A stretch of DNA of 64,000 nucleotides from DAOPYU01 sp942493245 (GTDB lineage: Bacteria > Sumerlaeota > Sumerlaeia > UBA8349): contig OW818685.1 in assembly GCA_942493245.1 (NCBI GenBank), forward strand, positions 1,550,001 to 1,614,000. Direction: 5' to 3'. The translations under genes were made by a program, and so were the position numbers. Every line of letters begins with the position of its first letter. Within the stretch, counting starts at the first letter, position 1. Under the pieces are notes generated by a model. It was not told where the DNA came from, searched no databases, and was given only the letters and a program-made list of their open reading frames with translations. Below are positions 53,218-61,794 of this stretch, piece after piece.

Positions 53218-53314
53218 GGACTCTCACAAAGAGATGGAAGATGGTTTCCGGATGCCGCCCGGATCGTGTCATTTTGAATGCAACTGATCATGAAATTCCT
53301 TGAATCGAGCCCCC

Positions 53315-54001
53315 ATGATGACGAAACCCCATCTTGAATTGAATCCTGAAGTGAAATCTTTGGCACGGATCGTTTGGGACTACCACCACCTGAACCATCA
53401 ACTGGAGAAGGCCGATTGTATCGTGGTCCTGGGGAGCCACGATCTGCGGGTCGCCGATTGGGGCGCGCATCTGGCAATGGAGGGCTGGGCGCCGTGGATT
53501 GTCTTCTCGGGCGGTCTGGGCAACCTCACGCGCGATTGCTGGACCCGGCCTGAAGCGGAACTCTTCGCCGAACGGGCCGAGGTTCTGGGGCTGCCACGAG
53601 AAAAAATCCTGATCGAAAATCAATCCACCAACACCGGGGAAAACATTCTTTTCTCGCAACGGCTGCTCGAAGCGCAGGGGATTGCGGCGGAAACGGCCAT
53701 CCTGGTGCAGAAGCCCTATATGGAGCGCCGCACCTGGGCCACCGCCCGGGTCCACTGGCCCCACAAGCGCCTGATCGTGACTTCGCCTCCGATCCCGTTC
53801 GAGGAGTATCCCAACGAGGAAATCACGCCGGAAGCGGTGGTGCATATCATGGTGGGGGACTTGCAGCGCATTCGGTATTACCCGGAGAAAGGTTTCCAGG
53901 TGGCGCAGGAGATCCCCGAACCGGTTCGAGCCGCCTTCGCGCGTCTGGTGGCTTTAGGCTACGTCCACCATCTGGCGCCGGATTTGGGGACTTCGATTTG
54001 A
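53315..54001 (+). CDS. YdcF family protein (DUF218-like)
   Basis: 228 residues from tandem ATG codons at 53315/53318. It has the YdcF/ElyC pattern: DCIVVLGSHDLRVADWGAHLAMEGWAPWIVFSGGLG near residue 34, AELFAERAEVLGLPREKILIENQSTNTGENILFS near 80, and a late strand-helix (AILVQKPYMERRTWATA). E. coli YdcF binds SAM in vitro, and ElyC relatives act in envelope polymer synthesis; the function here is unknown. No membrane segment, so it resembles cytosolic YdcF. Confidence 0.85.
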   Translation: MMTKPHLELNPEVKSLARIVWDYHHLNHQLEKADCIVVLGSHDLRVADWGAHLAMEGWAPWIVFSGGLGNLTRDCWTRPEAELFAERAEVLGLPREKILIENQSTNTGENILFSQRLLEAQGIAAETAILVQKPYMERRTWATARVHWPHKRLIVTSPPIPFEEYPNEEITPEAVVHIMVGDLQRIRYYPEKGFQVAQEIPEPVRAAFARLVALGYVHHLAPDLGTSI

Positions 54002-54039
54002 GGGTTGCAGGAAAAGAGGGGGGAGGGAGGGCGGTTTCC

Positions 54040-54111
54040 CCTCGCCCGGTCGAGAATCCGCTTTATTTGGACCACTGTAAATTTCGCTCCGTGCCGGGTC
54101 TTGTGGCCTTC
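54040..54111 (-). pseudogene. Recombinase C-terminal remnant, fragment 1
   Basis: On the minus strand this reads EGHKTRHGAKFTVVQIKRILDRARG, given here as EGHKTRHGAKF followed by TVVQIKRILDRARG. The pattern (N-x-E-G-x-x-T-R-x-G...V-x-x-I-L-x-R) is that of the C-terminal end of serine-type site-specific recombinases. It starts 2 bp after the stop codon of the repeat-protein gene and matches fragment 2 at about 70% of DNA positions. Confidence 0.6.
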
Positions 54112-54113
54112 AA

Positions 54114-54827
54114 TCACCTGCTGGGAGTGTTGGGATTTTGAGCCACTACCAGCCTGACCCCCTCACTCTTATCCTTTGCCAGTTTTGCCAGCGTTTCTGG
54201 TGAAGTGTTGGGATTCTTAGCCACTGCCAGCCGGATATACTCATTCTCATCCTTTGCCAACTCAACCAATGTTTCACGCTGTGTATTTGAATGTTTTGCC
54301 ACGGCCAGCCGAACATCCACTTTCTCATCCTTCGCCAGTTCTGCCAGCGTTTCATGCGGCGTATTGGAATTCCTTGCCACGACCTCTCGGACAGCAATAT
54401 CTTTGTCCTTAGCCAATTCAACCAGAGTTTCTCGCGGCGTGTTGGAATTCCTTGCCACGTTCCACCGGACACCCACATCATTGTCCTTTGCCAATTCAAC
54501 CAATGTTTCACGTGGTGTGTTAGAATGTTTTGCTACGCTCCACCGGACAGTCTTATCATTGTCCTTAGCCAATTTAACCAGCATTTCACTCGGCGTGGTA
54601 GGATTTGAGGCCACAGTCCTCGACTCTGGTCTTAGAACCCTGTAGAGGGTAAGGGACAGCATGAGCAGCATGAAGAATAATAAGTAGCCAACACCAATGC
54701 CACCAAAAATCTGGGACATTTGTGGCGGGTCAATTATGCTCTTTCTGTTTTCACCTTTCGCCATTTCATCTATCGTTTCATGCGGCGTGTTGGAATTTTC
54801 AGCCCTTCCCGGATTGTCTTCAGTCAT
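54114..54827 (-). CDS. Membrane protein with leucine-rich-variant (LRV) repeats
   Basis: 237 residues. After a short N-terminal segment that itself resembles one repeat (NSNTPHETIDEMAKGEN), there is one membrane helix about 42-63 (GVGYLLFFMLLMLSLTLYRVL), then six and a half 26-residue repeats of the form VAxxSNTPRETLVELAKDxDxxVRxN to the C-terminus. These match the LRV solenoid, in which two helices per unit stack into a protein-binding surface. Base composition is lower in GC than the neighbours. It is bracketed by two recombinase remnants in the same orientation and lies near tRNA-Leu, so it was probably acquired. Function unknown; a peptide- or protein-binding role is inferred from the fold. 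Confidence 0.8.
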   Translation of the reverse strand: MTEDNPGRAENSNTPHETIDEMAKGENRKSIIDPPQMSQIFGGIGVGYLLFFMLLMLSLTLYRVLRPESRTVASNPTTPSEMLVKLAKDNDKTVRWSVAKHSNTPRETLVELAKDNDVGVRWNVARNSNTPRETLVELAKDKDIAVREVVARNSNTPHETLAELAKDEKVDVRLAVAKHSNTQRETLVELAKDENEYIRLAVAKNPNTSPETLAKLAKDKSEGVRLVVAQNPNTPSR

Positions 54828-54931
54828 GTTATATCTCTCCTGTCCTGCCTATACATTTTCCCGTTATTCGCTTGTGGTTTGGATATTCCCGAAATTTCCC
54901 ACCAATTTTGCTGCATGGATTTACGTTTTGG

Positions 54932-55121
54932 TCATGCGCCCGCCCGGTCGAGAATCCACTTGATATGGACCGCTGAAGACGCCATGCCGCGCCGGGTCTT
55001 TGGTCTTCCTGATTCAGCCTGTCCGTAATCTTCCCACGGGAAAGTCTTTCTTCCTGCCAGCTGCGAATCAGGGGAAGAAAGTCCGAGTATTCCGACCGCG
55101 CCGCGCTCTTTCGCCTCGTTC
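54932..55121 (-). pseudogene. Recombinase C-terminal remnant, fragment 2
   Basis: On the minus strand, one frame reads RSEYSDFLPLIRSWQEER then LSRGKITDRLNQE, and a frame one base away continues KTRRGMASSAVHIKWILDRAGA (as KTRRGMASSAV, HIKWILDRAGA) to a stop. Compared with fragment 1, one base is missing between the parts. Together they match the last ~60 residues of serine recombinases (a helix, then LN-x-E-G-x-x-TRRG-x-x-W-S). There is no catalytic N-terminal domain upstream. Confidence 0.65.
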
Positions 55122-55313
55122 ATGGATTTCCCGTTTGGGGTTCAATTTTTGGAATAGAATAATCTTCCAGTATCGCCAATCTAGATGGACACTGAAGGCC
55201 GTGTGCCCAATTTGTGCCCAGCGAATGCCCAAAATAGCAAAAAACCGCCGGTTTGATACCCGACGGCCCTGAGCCTGCTCTTTTTCAGAGCGTTGATTCT
55301 CTTGATATTCTGT

Positions 55314-55399
55314 TGGTGCCGAAGGTGGGAGTCGAACCCACACGAAGTTGCCCTCGGAGGATTTTGAGTCCTCTGCGTCTGCCATTCCGCCACTTCGGC
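55314..55399 (-). tRNA. tRNA-Leu (anticodon CAA)
   Basis: On the minus strand the 7-bp acceptor stem GCCGAAG/CTTCGGC, discriminator A and encoded CCA (55314-55316) frame a class II tRNA. The anticodon arm GAGGA-CTCAAAA-TCCTC gives CAA (reads UUG). A long variable arm (CGAGGGCAACTTCG) and the T arm GTGGG-TTCGACT-CCCAC are present. Confidence 0.96.
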
Positions 55400-55411
55400 A
55401 CAGGCGCATGC

Positions 55412-55442
55412 CCTATATTGCGCAGCGGGCGTTGAATGTCAA
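55412..55442 (-). promoter_or_regulatory. tRNA-Leu promoter
   Basis: Minus strand: TTGACA (55437-55442) and TATAGG (55412-55417) with a 19-bp spacer, 12 bp before the tRNA 5' end. Confidence 0.6.
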
Positions 55443-55503
55443 GTAAAGAGTCGAAAAAATCGCACAACAGTCCTGAAAAATGGGGAAAAACAGAAGAAGG
55501 CGT

Positions 55504-56832
55504 TTACCGGTTCACCGGTATTCCGTTGTGGTAGAGGCTGTACTCGAACTTGGGCCGGACGACCACGGCGGGCCAGTTCGAGTCGGTGCGATAACCGCGC
55601 GCGCCGGTTAGCGAGTAATCGTCGTTGACGCGGAAGGAGAGGGAATCCAGTTGGGTGGCGCGGATCAGGTGGGGGACACTCAGGATATTGACGTCAATCG
55701 TGTAGGAACCGTCGGTGAAGAGGTTCGCGGGAAGGTGGCACACGGCTTTGTGGGCGCCGACAGGATGCTCTTTGTCTTTCCAGGTGAGATCCTGGAATTC
55801 TCCGGCGAAAAAGAGCGTGGTTCCGGACAGGTCCCGGATCTGGAATTGCGAGGTCAGAAAGTCCGGTCTCAGGACTTCATATTCGATTTCCAGGTTGATC
55901 GGCTGGTTGCAGGAAAAGTCCACCTCGGTCTGGCGGGTGGCGGGATCGAGCAGGCGGACGCTTTTGAGCCGGACCACATCATCCCCAGGCGCTTCTTCGA
56001 GGGTGGGCCAGACCTGTTCCCCGTGGCTGGCAAAATGCTTGTCCAGGTAGGTCGAGATCACCTCTTCCGTGGGGCCGTCCAGCACGACCTGCCCTTTGTC
56101 GAGCAAAATGACGCGCTTGCAGAGGCTGCGGATCGCCGACATGTTGTGGGAAACGAACAGAACGGTCTTGCCTTCGTTCGAGACGCTTTCCATGCGGCTC
56201 ATGCTTTTCTCGCGGAAAGACGCATCGCCGACGGACAAGACCTCATCCACGATCAGGATGTCCACGGCCAGGTGGGCCGCGACGGCAAACCCCAGGCGCA
56301 CCCGCATCCCGCTCGAGTAACGCTTGACGGGTGTGTCGAGGAATTTTTCGGTCTCAGAGAAGGCCACGATCTTGTCGAACTGCTCGTCAATTTCGGCTTT
56401 CCGCATCCCCAGGATCACGCCGTTCAGATAGATGTTCTCGCGTCCGGTGAGTTCCTGGTGAAAGCCGGTTCCGACCTCGAGCAATGCGCCCACCCGGCCG
56501 TGGATGTCGGCATATCCGGTCGAGGGGGAGGTGATGCGGGAGAGCACTTTGAAGAGGGTGGATTTTCCGGCTCCATTGCGTCCGATGACGCCGGTCACTT
56601 CCCCTTTTTTAATGTCCAGATTGATATCGCGCAACGCCCAGAAATGCGAGTCGTCGAGGTGGTCGTTGCGGAGTTTTGCCTGAACCTTCTTCGCCGAACT
56701 GCGCAAGGTGTTTTTCATAATCCGGGGAAGATCCATCACGGTCTCACGAAAGGTCCGGCTCAGGTCCAGCCCCTCGCCCAGCCGGTACTGTTTCCCCAGT
56801 CCTTCGATGTGTATGGCTGTGTCGTTTCCCAT
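55504..56832 (-). CDS. Polysaccharide ABC exporter ATPase with C-terminal sugar-binding domain (Wzt-like)
   Basis: 442 residues. Walker A GRNGAGKSTLFKVL near residue 83, the family segment VGALLEVGTGFHQELTGRENIYLNG, signature RYSSGMRVRLGFAVAAHL, Walker B DILIVDEVLSVGD and switch His in FVSHN. A C-terminal beta-sandwich from about 275 (VDFSCNQPINLEIEYEVL and later) resembles the Wzt carbohydrate-binding domain that reads the terminal cap of the glycan. An N-terminal insert of about 45 residues (SRTFRETVMDLPRIMKNTLRSS) precedes the ATPase core, as in many Tag/Wzt proteins. It pairs with the permease encoded upstream on the same strand. Confidence 0.92.
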   Translation of the reverse strand: MGNDTAIHIEGLGKQYRLGEGLDLSRTFRETVMDLPRIMKNTLRSSAKKVQAKLRNDHLDDSHFWALRDINLDIKKGEVTGVIGRNGAGKSTLFKVLSRITSPSTGYADIHGRVGALLEVGTGFHQELTGRENIYLNGVILGMRKAEIDEQFDKIVAFSETEKFLDTPVKRYSSGMRVRLGFAVAAHLAVDILIVDEVLSVGDASFREKSMSRMESVSNEGKTVLFVSHNMSAIRSLCKRVILLDKGQVVLDGPTEEVISTYLDKHFASHGEQVWPTLEEAPGDDVVRLKSVRLLDPATRQTEVDFSCNQPINLEIEYEVLRPDFLTSQFQIRDLSGTTLFFAGEFQDLTWKDKEHPVGAHKAVCHLPANLFTDGSYTIDVNILSVPHLIRATQLDSLSFRVNDDYSLTGARGYRTDSNWPAVVVRPKFEYSLYHNGIPVNR

Positions 56833-56859
56833 GTTAGACCGTTTCTGTCAAACCGATGC

Positions 56860-57858
56860 TTAAACAATATCCGCGAATTGGTTTTCCACCCGGCGGAAGA
56901 AGAACAACCCGCCCAGGAGGAAGAGGCACATGACCGGCACCCCGATGGCCAGGAGGATCAGGGGCGGTTCCTTGAACAGCAGAGCCGACTCGATCAGCCG
57001 GGTCTGGATGGTGCCGTCTTCCAGTACCTTGACCACTATTTTTTGAGCAAACCCCTCGACCATCTGGACCTTTTCCGGGATTGAACCGGGGTTCAGGAGG
57101 ACGGTGTTGACTTCACTGAGCATCCGGTGGTGCAGCAGGCACCAGCGGAACCCCTCGACGACGCCGGACATGGGGTTCAGACCCCACAGGTAACGCCAAT
57201 TGCCCCAGTCCGCCGGCAACTTGCTGAACGGGAAGATCACCGTGGCATACATCCAGATTTGAATCAGGAACGGCACCAGCATTTTCACGTCGCGGAACCG
57301 CACGTTGAGTGCGGCGAAGAACAGCCCGACCCCCAAAGCGGTTCCCATGGCGATGAGCACGAGCACGGGCAGAAAAACGATAGCCACAGTTGGGACCAGT
57401 TTGTACCAGGCCATCAGGATCAACAGGAGCACGAATGCGATCAACAGGTCAATCAGGTAGGCGATACACAGGCTGAGGGGGATGAAGAGGCGGGGGAAGT
57501 AGATTTTTGTGAGCAGATGGCTGGCGCCCACCATGCTGTTACTGACCCCCGTGAGGGCGTCGGCGAAGTATTTCCAAATGATCAGACCGGCCATGTAAAA
57601 GACGGGCTGGGGCAAGCCGTCGGTGGGCAGTTTCGAGACCATGCCGAAGATGACGGTAAAAATAAAGGTGTTCAGGATGGGATTGAAAATGGCCCACGAC
57701 ACGCCCAGTAGGGTCTGCTTGTACTTGACTGTGATGTCGCGCAAGGAGAGGAAATAGAGCAACTCGCGGTTTTGCCACATTTCCGCAAGGTTCAGTTTGA
57801 TCCACCCCTTCTGGGGTTGAATACGCAGGAACGGGAGAGCTGTAGGAGCGCTCGGCAC
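56860..57858 (-). CDS. Polysaccharide ABC exporter permease (Wzm-like)
   Basis: 332 residues from a GTG at 57858, chosen because AAGGAAGG lies just upstream; a TTG at 57912 would add 18 residues. The N-terminus has the typical cytoplasmic region (LAEMWQNRELLYFLSLRDITVKYKQTLLGVSWAIFNPI), followed by six helices. About 70 residues between helices 5 and 6 (VEGFRWCLLHHRMLSEVNTVLLNP...) form an enlarged loop compared with short Wzm proteins. It exports undecaprenyl-linked glycans or teichoic-like polymers together with the Wzt protein, 27 bp downstream. Confidence 0.9.
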   Translation of the reverse strand: MPSAPTALPFLRIQPQKGWIKLNLAEMWQNRELLYFLSLRDITVKYKQTLLGVSWAIFNPILNTFIFTVIFGMVSKLPTDGLPQPVFYMAGLIIWKYFADALTGVSNSMVGASHLLTKIYFPRLFIPLSLCIAYLIDLLIAFVLLLILMAWYKLVPTVAIVFLPVLVLIAMGTALGVGLFFAALNVRFRDVKMLVPFLIQIWMYATVIFPFSKLPADWGNWRYLWGLNPMSGVVEGFRWCLLHHRMLSEVNTVLLNPGSIPEKVQMVEGFAQKIVVKVLEDGTIQTRLIESALLFKEPPLILLAIGVPVMCLFLLGGLFFFRRVENQFADIV

Positions 57859-58016
57859 GGGTATTTCCTTCCTTCGGGAGAGGCAATCAAGCCCGTTGAA
57901 GATATGAACCAAGAGCCGGGGGAAGTCAATTCTTTTCTCGGAAACGGCGGACTCAAGAAACAGAGATTGCCGGACTGGGTGGCGCGTGTTATGAGTGGGG
58001 ACAAGGGAGGGAGACC

Positions 58017-61000
58017 ATGAGTCTGCAATTCTATCTGGGCCGGGCCGGCAGTGGCAAAACCTTTCGGTGTCAGCAGGAGATTGTGGCGCGGTTGCGTCAG
58101 GATTCCCGTCCGGCGCGTCCGTCTCTGTGGTTTCTCCTGCCCGAGCAGGCCACGGCTCAGGCTGAGGCGGCTCTTCTGCGCGAACCGGGTATCCAGGGCT
58201 TTGCGCGCGCCCAGGTTGTCTCGTTCAAGCGACTGGCTCACCTGGTGTTGAGCGAAACCGGCGGAGCGGCTTTCGATTTTTTGAGCGAGCAGGGGCGCCA
58301 GATGCTCCTGCGCGCCCTGGTGGCGGAGCATCGCGACGAGTTGCAGATTTTTGCGCAATCGGCCCGTGAGAGTGGCTTTATCGCCCGTCTGGCCCGGACT
58401 TTTACGGAACTGGCCCAATTCCGCCACTCGATGGACTCGCTCAAGGCTCGGTTTTCCGATCTGGAGGCGGCGGGCTTGGGCGAGTCGTTACTGGCGCGGA
58501 AACTGCACGACCTGGAACTCATCGGGCGCGCCTGGGAAAAGCGGCTCGGCGAGCAGTTTGGCAATCCCGATCATTTTCTCAACGAGTTGGCCGGACGCAT
58601 CGAGCAGTCGAACCTGCTGGCGCAATCGGAAGTCTGGGTGGACGGTTTTTCCTCCTTCATGCCCCAGGAGTTGCGTGTGGTGGAAGCCATCCTGAAGAAA
58701 GCGGCCCGGGTTCGGATGTCGCTGCTCCTGGACCCGGCGGATCGGGGAGACGGGGAGGGGAACGGCGATTCAACGCGCCTCTTCGCTCAGAATGAGGAGA
58801 CCTGTCGGCGTGTCCTGGCATTGGCGTTTGAAGCCGGGGTCGAGGTGGAAGAACCGCTCTGTCTGCCGGCGACCGACCATCCCACCCGCTATTCGAGCGT
58901 TCCGGCCCTGGCACAGTTGGAGGCCCAACTGTGCCACTGTTCAATGGTGGCCGTCGGCACTCAGGAGGCCGGTTTGTGTCTTCCGGAACCGTTGTCGGCG
59001 TTGCCCGAGATACTGCCTCCCCTGGTGTGTGTCGAGGCCGCTTCGCGCCGGATTGAAGTCGAGGCGGCGGCCCGCGCCATTCGGCGTCTGTGCCGGGTCG
59101 AGGGGACCCGTTTTCGCGATATCGCCGTGACGGTTCGCGATCTGGAGCCTTACGAGGCGTTGATCCGGGCTGCGTTTGCCCGCCACGAGATCCCGTTCTT
59201 CCTGGATCAGCGCCGGGGGATGGGACACCACCCGCTGGTCGAATTGATCCGGTCGGCCCTCCGTGTTCTGACGGGGCGCTGGGCCGCCGAGGATGTGGTG
59301 CGGTACCTGAAGACGGATTTTGCCCCGTTGACCCGCGACGAAGCCGACCGGATCGAGAATCAGGTTATCGAGTTCGGCTGGCGGGGAATGGCCCAATGGC
59401 TCTCCGAAAAAGCGGTACCCATTCGAGTGGCCTCTTCGAAAAACCGGACGGAAAAAGAGGAGGGATCGAAGGCCCTTTCACAAATCCGCCGCCGCGCTCT
59501 GGCACCGCTTGGCCAATTACAGGCCGTACTGCGAGACGACGCAGAAGGGCCGAAAGGGGATGTCCGCACGTTCGTGCGGGCGTTGGTCGAATTGCTCACG
59601 TCTCTGAATTGTGACGGAATCATGGAGGAATGGGTCCGTCAGGCTCGTTCGGAGGGGAATCTTGATCTGGCCGAAGAACACGAACAGGTCTGGGACGCGG
59701 TTCTGGGGCTTTTAGGTGAGATGGAGCGCAGTCTGGCGGGGGAGGCTTTCCCGCTCTTTGACCTGGTCTCGACACTGGAAACAGGTCTGGAGAGTCTGAC
59801 GCTCGGGATTGCGCCCCCGGCGCTCGATCAGGTATTGATCGGGACGATCGAGCGTTCGCGTCAGCCGGAGGTGCGCGCCCAGTTTATCCTCGGGTTGAAC
59901 GAGCATCTCTTTCCCAAGATTCCCATGTCTGACGTCATTCTTTCCGATTCCGACCGCCATTTGTTGTCGGAAAAGGCGCGGATGGAACTGGCGCCTTCCT
60001 CGCAGGTGCGGTTGTTTCACGAGCGGTATCTGGGCTATGTCGCCCTGACGCGCGCCTCGCAGAAGGTCTGGGCCAGTTATGCTCTGGCCGATGAACGGGG
60101 AAAAGCGCTGGCGCCTTCCGGGTTTATCCGTGTTTTCCGGGAATCGGGAGCCAACTGTGAACCTCCGGTGCAATTTTGTCGGATCGGACACGCCTGGCTT
60201 CAGGACGACATCGGCGCGGTCGAGCGCCCCGGTCAGGCGCTCGAGGGGGTCATGCGGCGAAAGGGGGCGTTTCAAGACCAGACGCCGAACGCGGCGTGGA
60301 ACGCGTTGGAATGTCTGTTGGATCGGGAGTCCGGTACTTCGGAGCGTCTGAGGCGTGTCCGCCGGGCCGCATCGGTGGGGCGTTCCGAATCGCTGGAGAG
60401 GTGGGTGCGGGAACGCATGGTCAAACTGGACACAGAGCCGATGACGGTCTCCCGCCTCGAGCGGTATGCCCAGTGTCCTTTCAAGTATTATGCCGAGAAC
60501 CTGCTGCGCCTGAAGGAACGCGAAGAGTTTGAACTCCAGTCAAAGGATCTGGGTAACTTCCACCATGCGATTCTCGAACGGGTTTTCGGGATATTGGCCC
60601 CGGTATGGGGAAAGGCGGCTCCAGAACCCTTGCTGCGGTGTGGATTCAATTCGGAAATCCTGAGTTGGGGCGAGGTTCCCCAGGAAAAAACGTTTGAGGC
60701 GCTGGATCGGGCGATTGAAGAACTGAATCAGGAACACCTGTATCGGGCGGCTCAACGGGGGCAACGGGTGGCGTTTTTCAGCGCCCGCGCCCGGCGGCAA
60801 CTCGGAGATGTTCTGAAAACCTGTTGTGCGGAGGGGGCGGCCAGTCGTTTTGCCCAGGCTGCGGCCGAATTTGAGTTCGGATTCGATCATTCGGCCTGCA
60901 AGGCGCTGGAATTGGACTTGGGGGAAGAAAAGCTGTTTCTCCGGGGCCGGATGGATCGAGTGGATCTGGCCCGGGATACCCAGGGGCGTTGGCGGGTTCG

Positions 61001-61625
61001 GATTCTGGACTTCAAGAGCAGTGAAAAGAAATTGGATCTCCATGAGGTGTGGGAGGGGCTGGCGTTGCAATTGCCCCTCTATCTGGTGGCGTTTCGGGAC
61101 AATCCCGACTTGATGGCGGAACCCGCGGGCGCGTTCTTTTTCCCGTTGCGCAAGAAGGCCGAGAAAAAGATCGAGTTTTCCGGATCGAGTGTCTCCCCGC
61201 GGTTCGACAGTGACTCGGCCACAGCTCCGATCAAAATGCGCGGCGTGTTCAACCTCAACGCGCTGGATTCTTTCTGTTCCCTGCAACCCGGGGAGGGATC
61301 GCCTTTTATCTCGGTCAAACTGAAGAAAGATGGAATTCCCGCACAATCGGGTGACTGGTTGGAGTCGGAAACCTTCGGCAAAATTCTGGATCAGGCTTGC
61401 GACCGGGCGGCGGATTGGGTCACGCAGATTCGCGCCTGTCGCATTGCCGTTTCACCTGTCCGGATCGGGAGTTTTACGGCTTGCAACATGCACTGTCCCT
61501 TCGGGGACTTGTGCCGCGTGACCCCACAACAGAAACGTGCGCGAACCCTGCCGAAACTCGGACGGAAAGCCGTTCTGGAAAAACTTCGGACCGACAGTGT
61601 GGAGATAGGAGAGTCGTCCCTCTGA
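58017..61625 (+). CDS. addB: ATP-dependent nuclease subunit AddB
   Basis: 1202 residues. An N-terminal Walker A (GRAGSGKT, residues ~8-15) and a helicase-like scaffold are followed by a C-terminal PD-(D/E)XK nuclease (GRMDRVDLA, ILDFKSSEKK). Four cysteines for the AddB iron-sulfur cluster are present: Cys820 (YAQCPFKYY) and Cys1156, Cys1160 and Cys1166 near the end (ACNMHCPFGDLC). The spacing of the last three is CX3CX5C, one residue wider than the CX2CX5C of Bacillus AddB. AddAB resects double-strand breaks for homologous repair and degrades foreign DNA. The partner addA is not downstream here; the next gene is rsmA on the other strand. Confidence 0.92.
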   Translation: MSLQFYLGRAGSGKTFRCQQEIVARLRQDSRPARPSLWFLLPEQATAQAEAALLREPGIQGFARAQVVSFKRLAHLVLSETGGAAFDFLSEQGRQMLLRALVAEHRDELQIFAQSARESGFIARLARTFTELAQFRHSMDSLKARFSDLEAAGLGESLLARKLHDLELIGRAWEKRLGEQFGNPDHFLNELAGRIEQSNLLAQSEVWVDGFSSFMPQELRVVEAILKKAARVRMSLLLDPADRGDGEGNGDSTRLFAQNEETCRRVLALAFEAGVEVEEPLCLPATDHPTRYSSVPALAQLEAQLCHCSMVAVGTQEAGLCLPEPLSALPEILPPLVCVEAASRRIEVEAAARAIRRLCRVEGTRFRDIAVTVRDLEPYEALIRAAFARHEIPFFLDQRRGMGHHPLVELIRSALRVLTGRWAAEDVVRYLKTDFAPLTRDEADRIENQVIEFGWRGMAQWLSEKAVPIRVASSKNRTEKEEGSKALSQIRRRALAPLGQLQAVLRDDAEGPKGDVRTFVRALVELLTSLNCDGIMEEWVRQARSEGNLDLAEEHEQVWDAVLGLLGEMERSLAGEAFPLFDLVSTLETGLESLTLGIAPPALDQVLIGTIERSRQPEVRAQFILGLNEHLFPKIPMSDVILSDSDRHLLSEKARMELAPSSQVRLFHERYLGYVALTRASQKVWASYALADERGKALAPSGFIRVFRESGANCEPPVQFCRIGHAWLQDDIGAVERPGQALEGVMRRKGAFQDQTPNAAWNALECLLDRESGTSERLRRVRRAASVGRSESLERWVRERMVKLDTEPMTVSRLERYAQCPFKYYAENLLRLKEREEFELQSKDLGNFHHAILERVFGILAPVWGKAAPEPLLRCGFNSEILSWGEVPQEKTFEALDRAIEELNQEHLYRAAQRGQRVAFFSARARRQLGDVLKTCCAEGAASRFAQAAAEFEFGFDHSACKALELDLGEEKLFLRGRMDRVDLARDTQGRWRVRILDFKSSEKKLDLHEVWEGLALQLPLYLVAFRDNPDLMAEPAGAFFFPLRKKAEKKIEFSGSSVSPRFDSDSATAPIKMRGVFNLNALDSFCSLQPGEGSPFISVKLKKDGIPAQSGDWLESETFGKILDQACDRAADWVTQIRACRIAVSPVRIGSFTACNMHCPFGDLCRVTPQQKRARTLPKLGRKAVLEKLRTDSVEIGESSL

Positions 61626-61709
61626 ACATCTTCGATTGTTGCCGGATTGTCGAAAGCCTTTTGCCCGCCCCACCTCCCAGAGAAGGGGGGGCAATCTGAG
61701 GAAAGAATC

Positions 61710-61738
61710 GTAGGGGCGGGTTTCAAACCCGCCCCTAC
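61710..61738. repeat. 29-nt palindrome of an interspersed repeat family
   Basis: GTAGGGGCGGGTTT-c-AAACCCGCCCCTAC, a perfect inverted repeat. Similar GTAGGGGCGGGTTT elements are widespread intergenic repeats. It lies between convergent addB and rsmA and may also end transcription. No gene is seen in 61626-61794. Confidence 0.75.
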
Positions 61739-61794
61739 AGAGAATTCGGGTTTGGAAAACTTCAAACAGAGAACGGCTGAAGAGTTCCGGATGG

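Noticed and set aside
55314..55399. tRNA-Leu as the attachment site of the neighbouring island
   Set aside because: I found no second copy of the tRNA 3' end near 54000-55300, so integration at this tRNA is not supported.
55651..57084. A 477-codon plus-strand frame across the Wzt and Wzm genes
   Set aside because: It is the antisense shadow of two well-conserved transporter genes; its sequence matches nothing and crosses their gene boundary.
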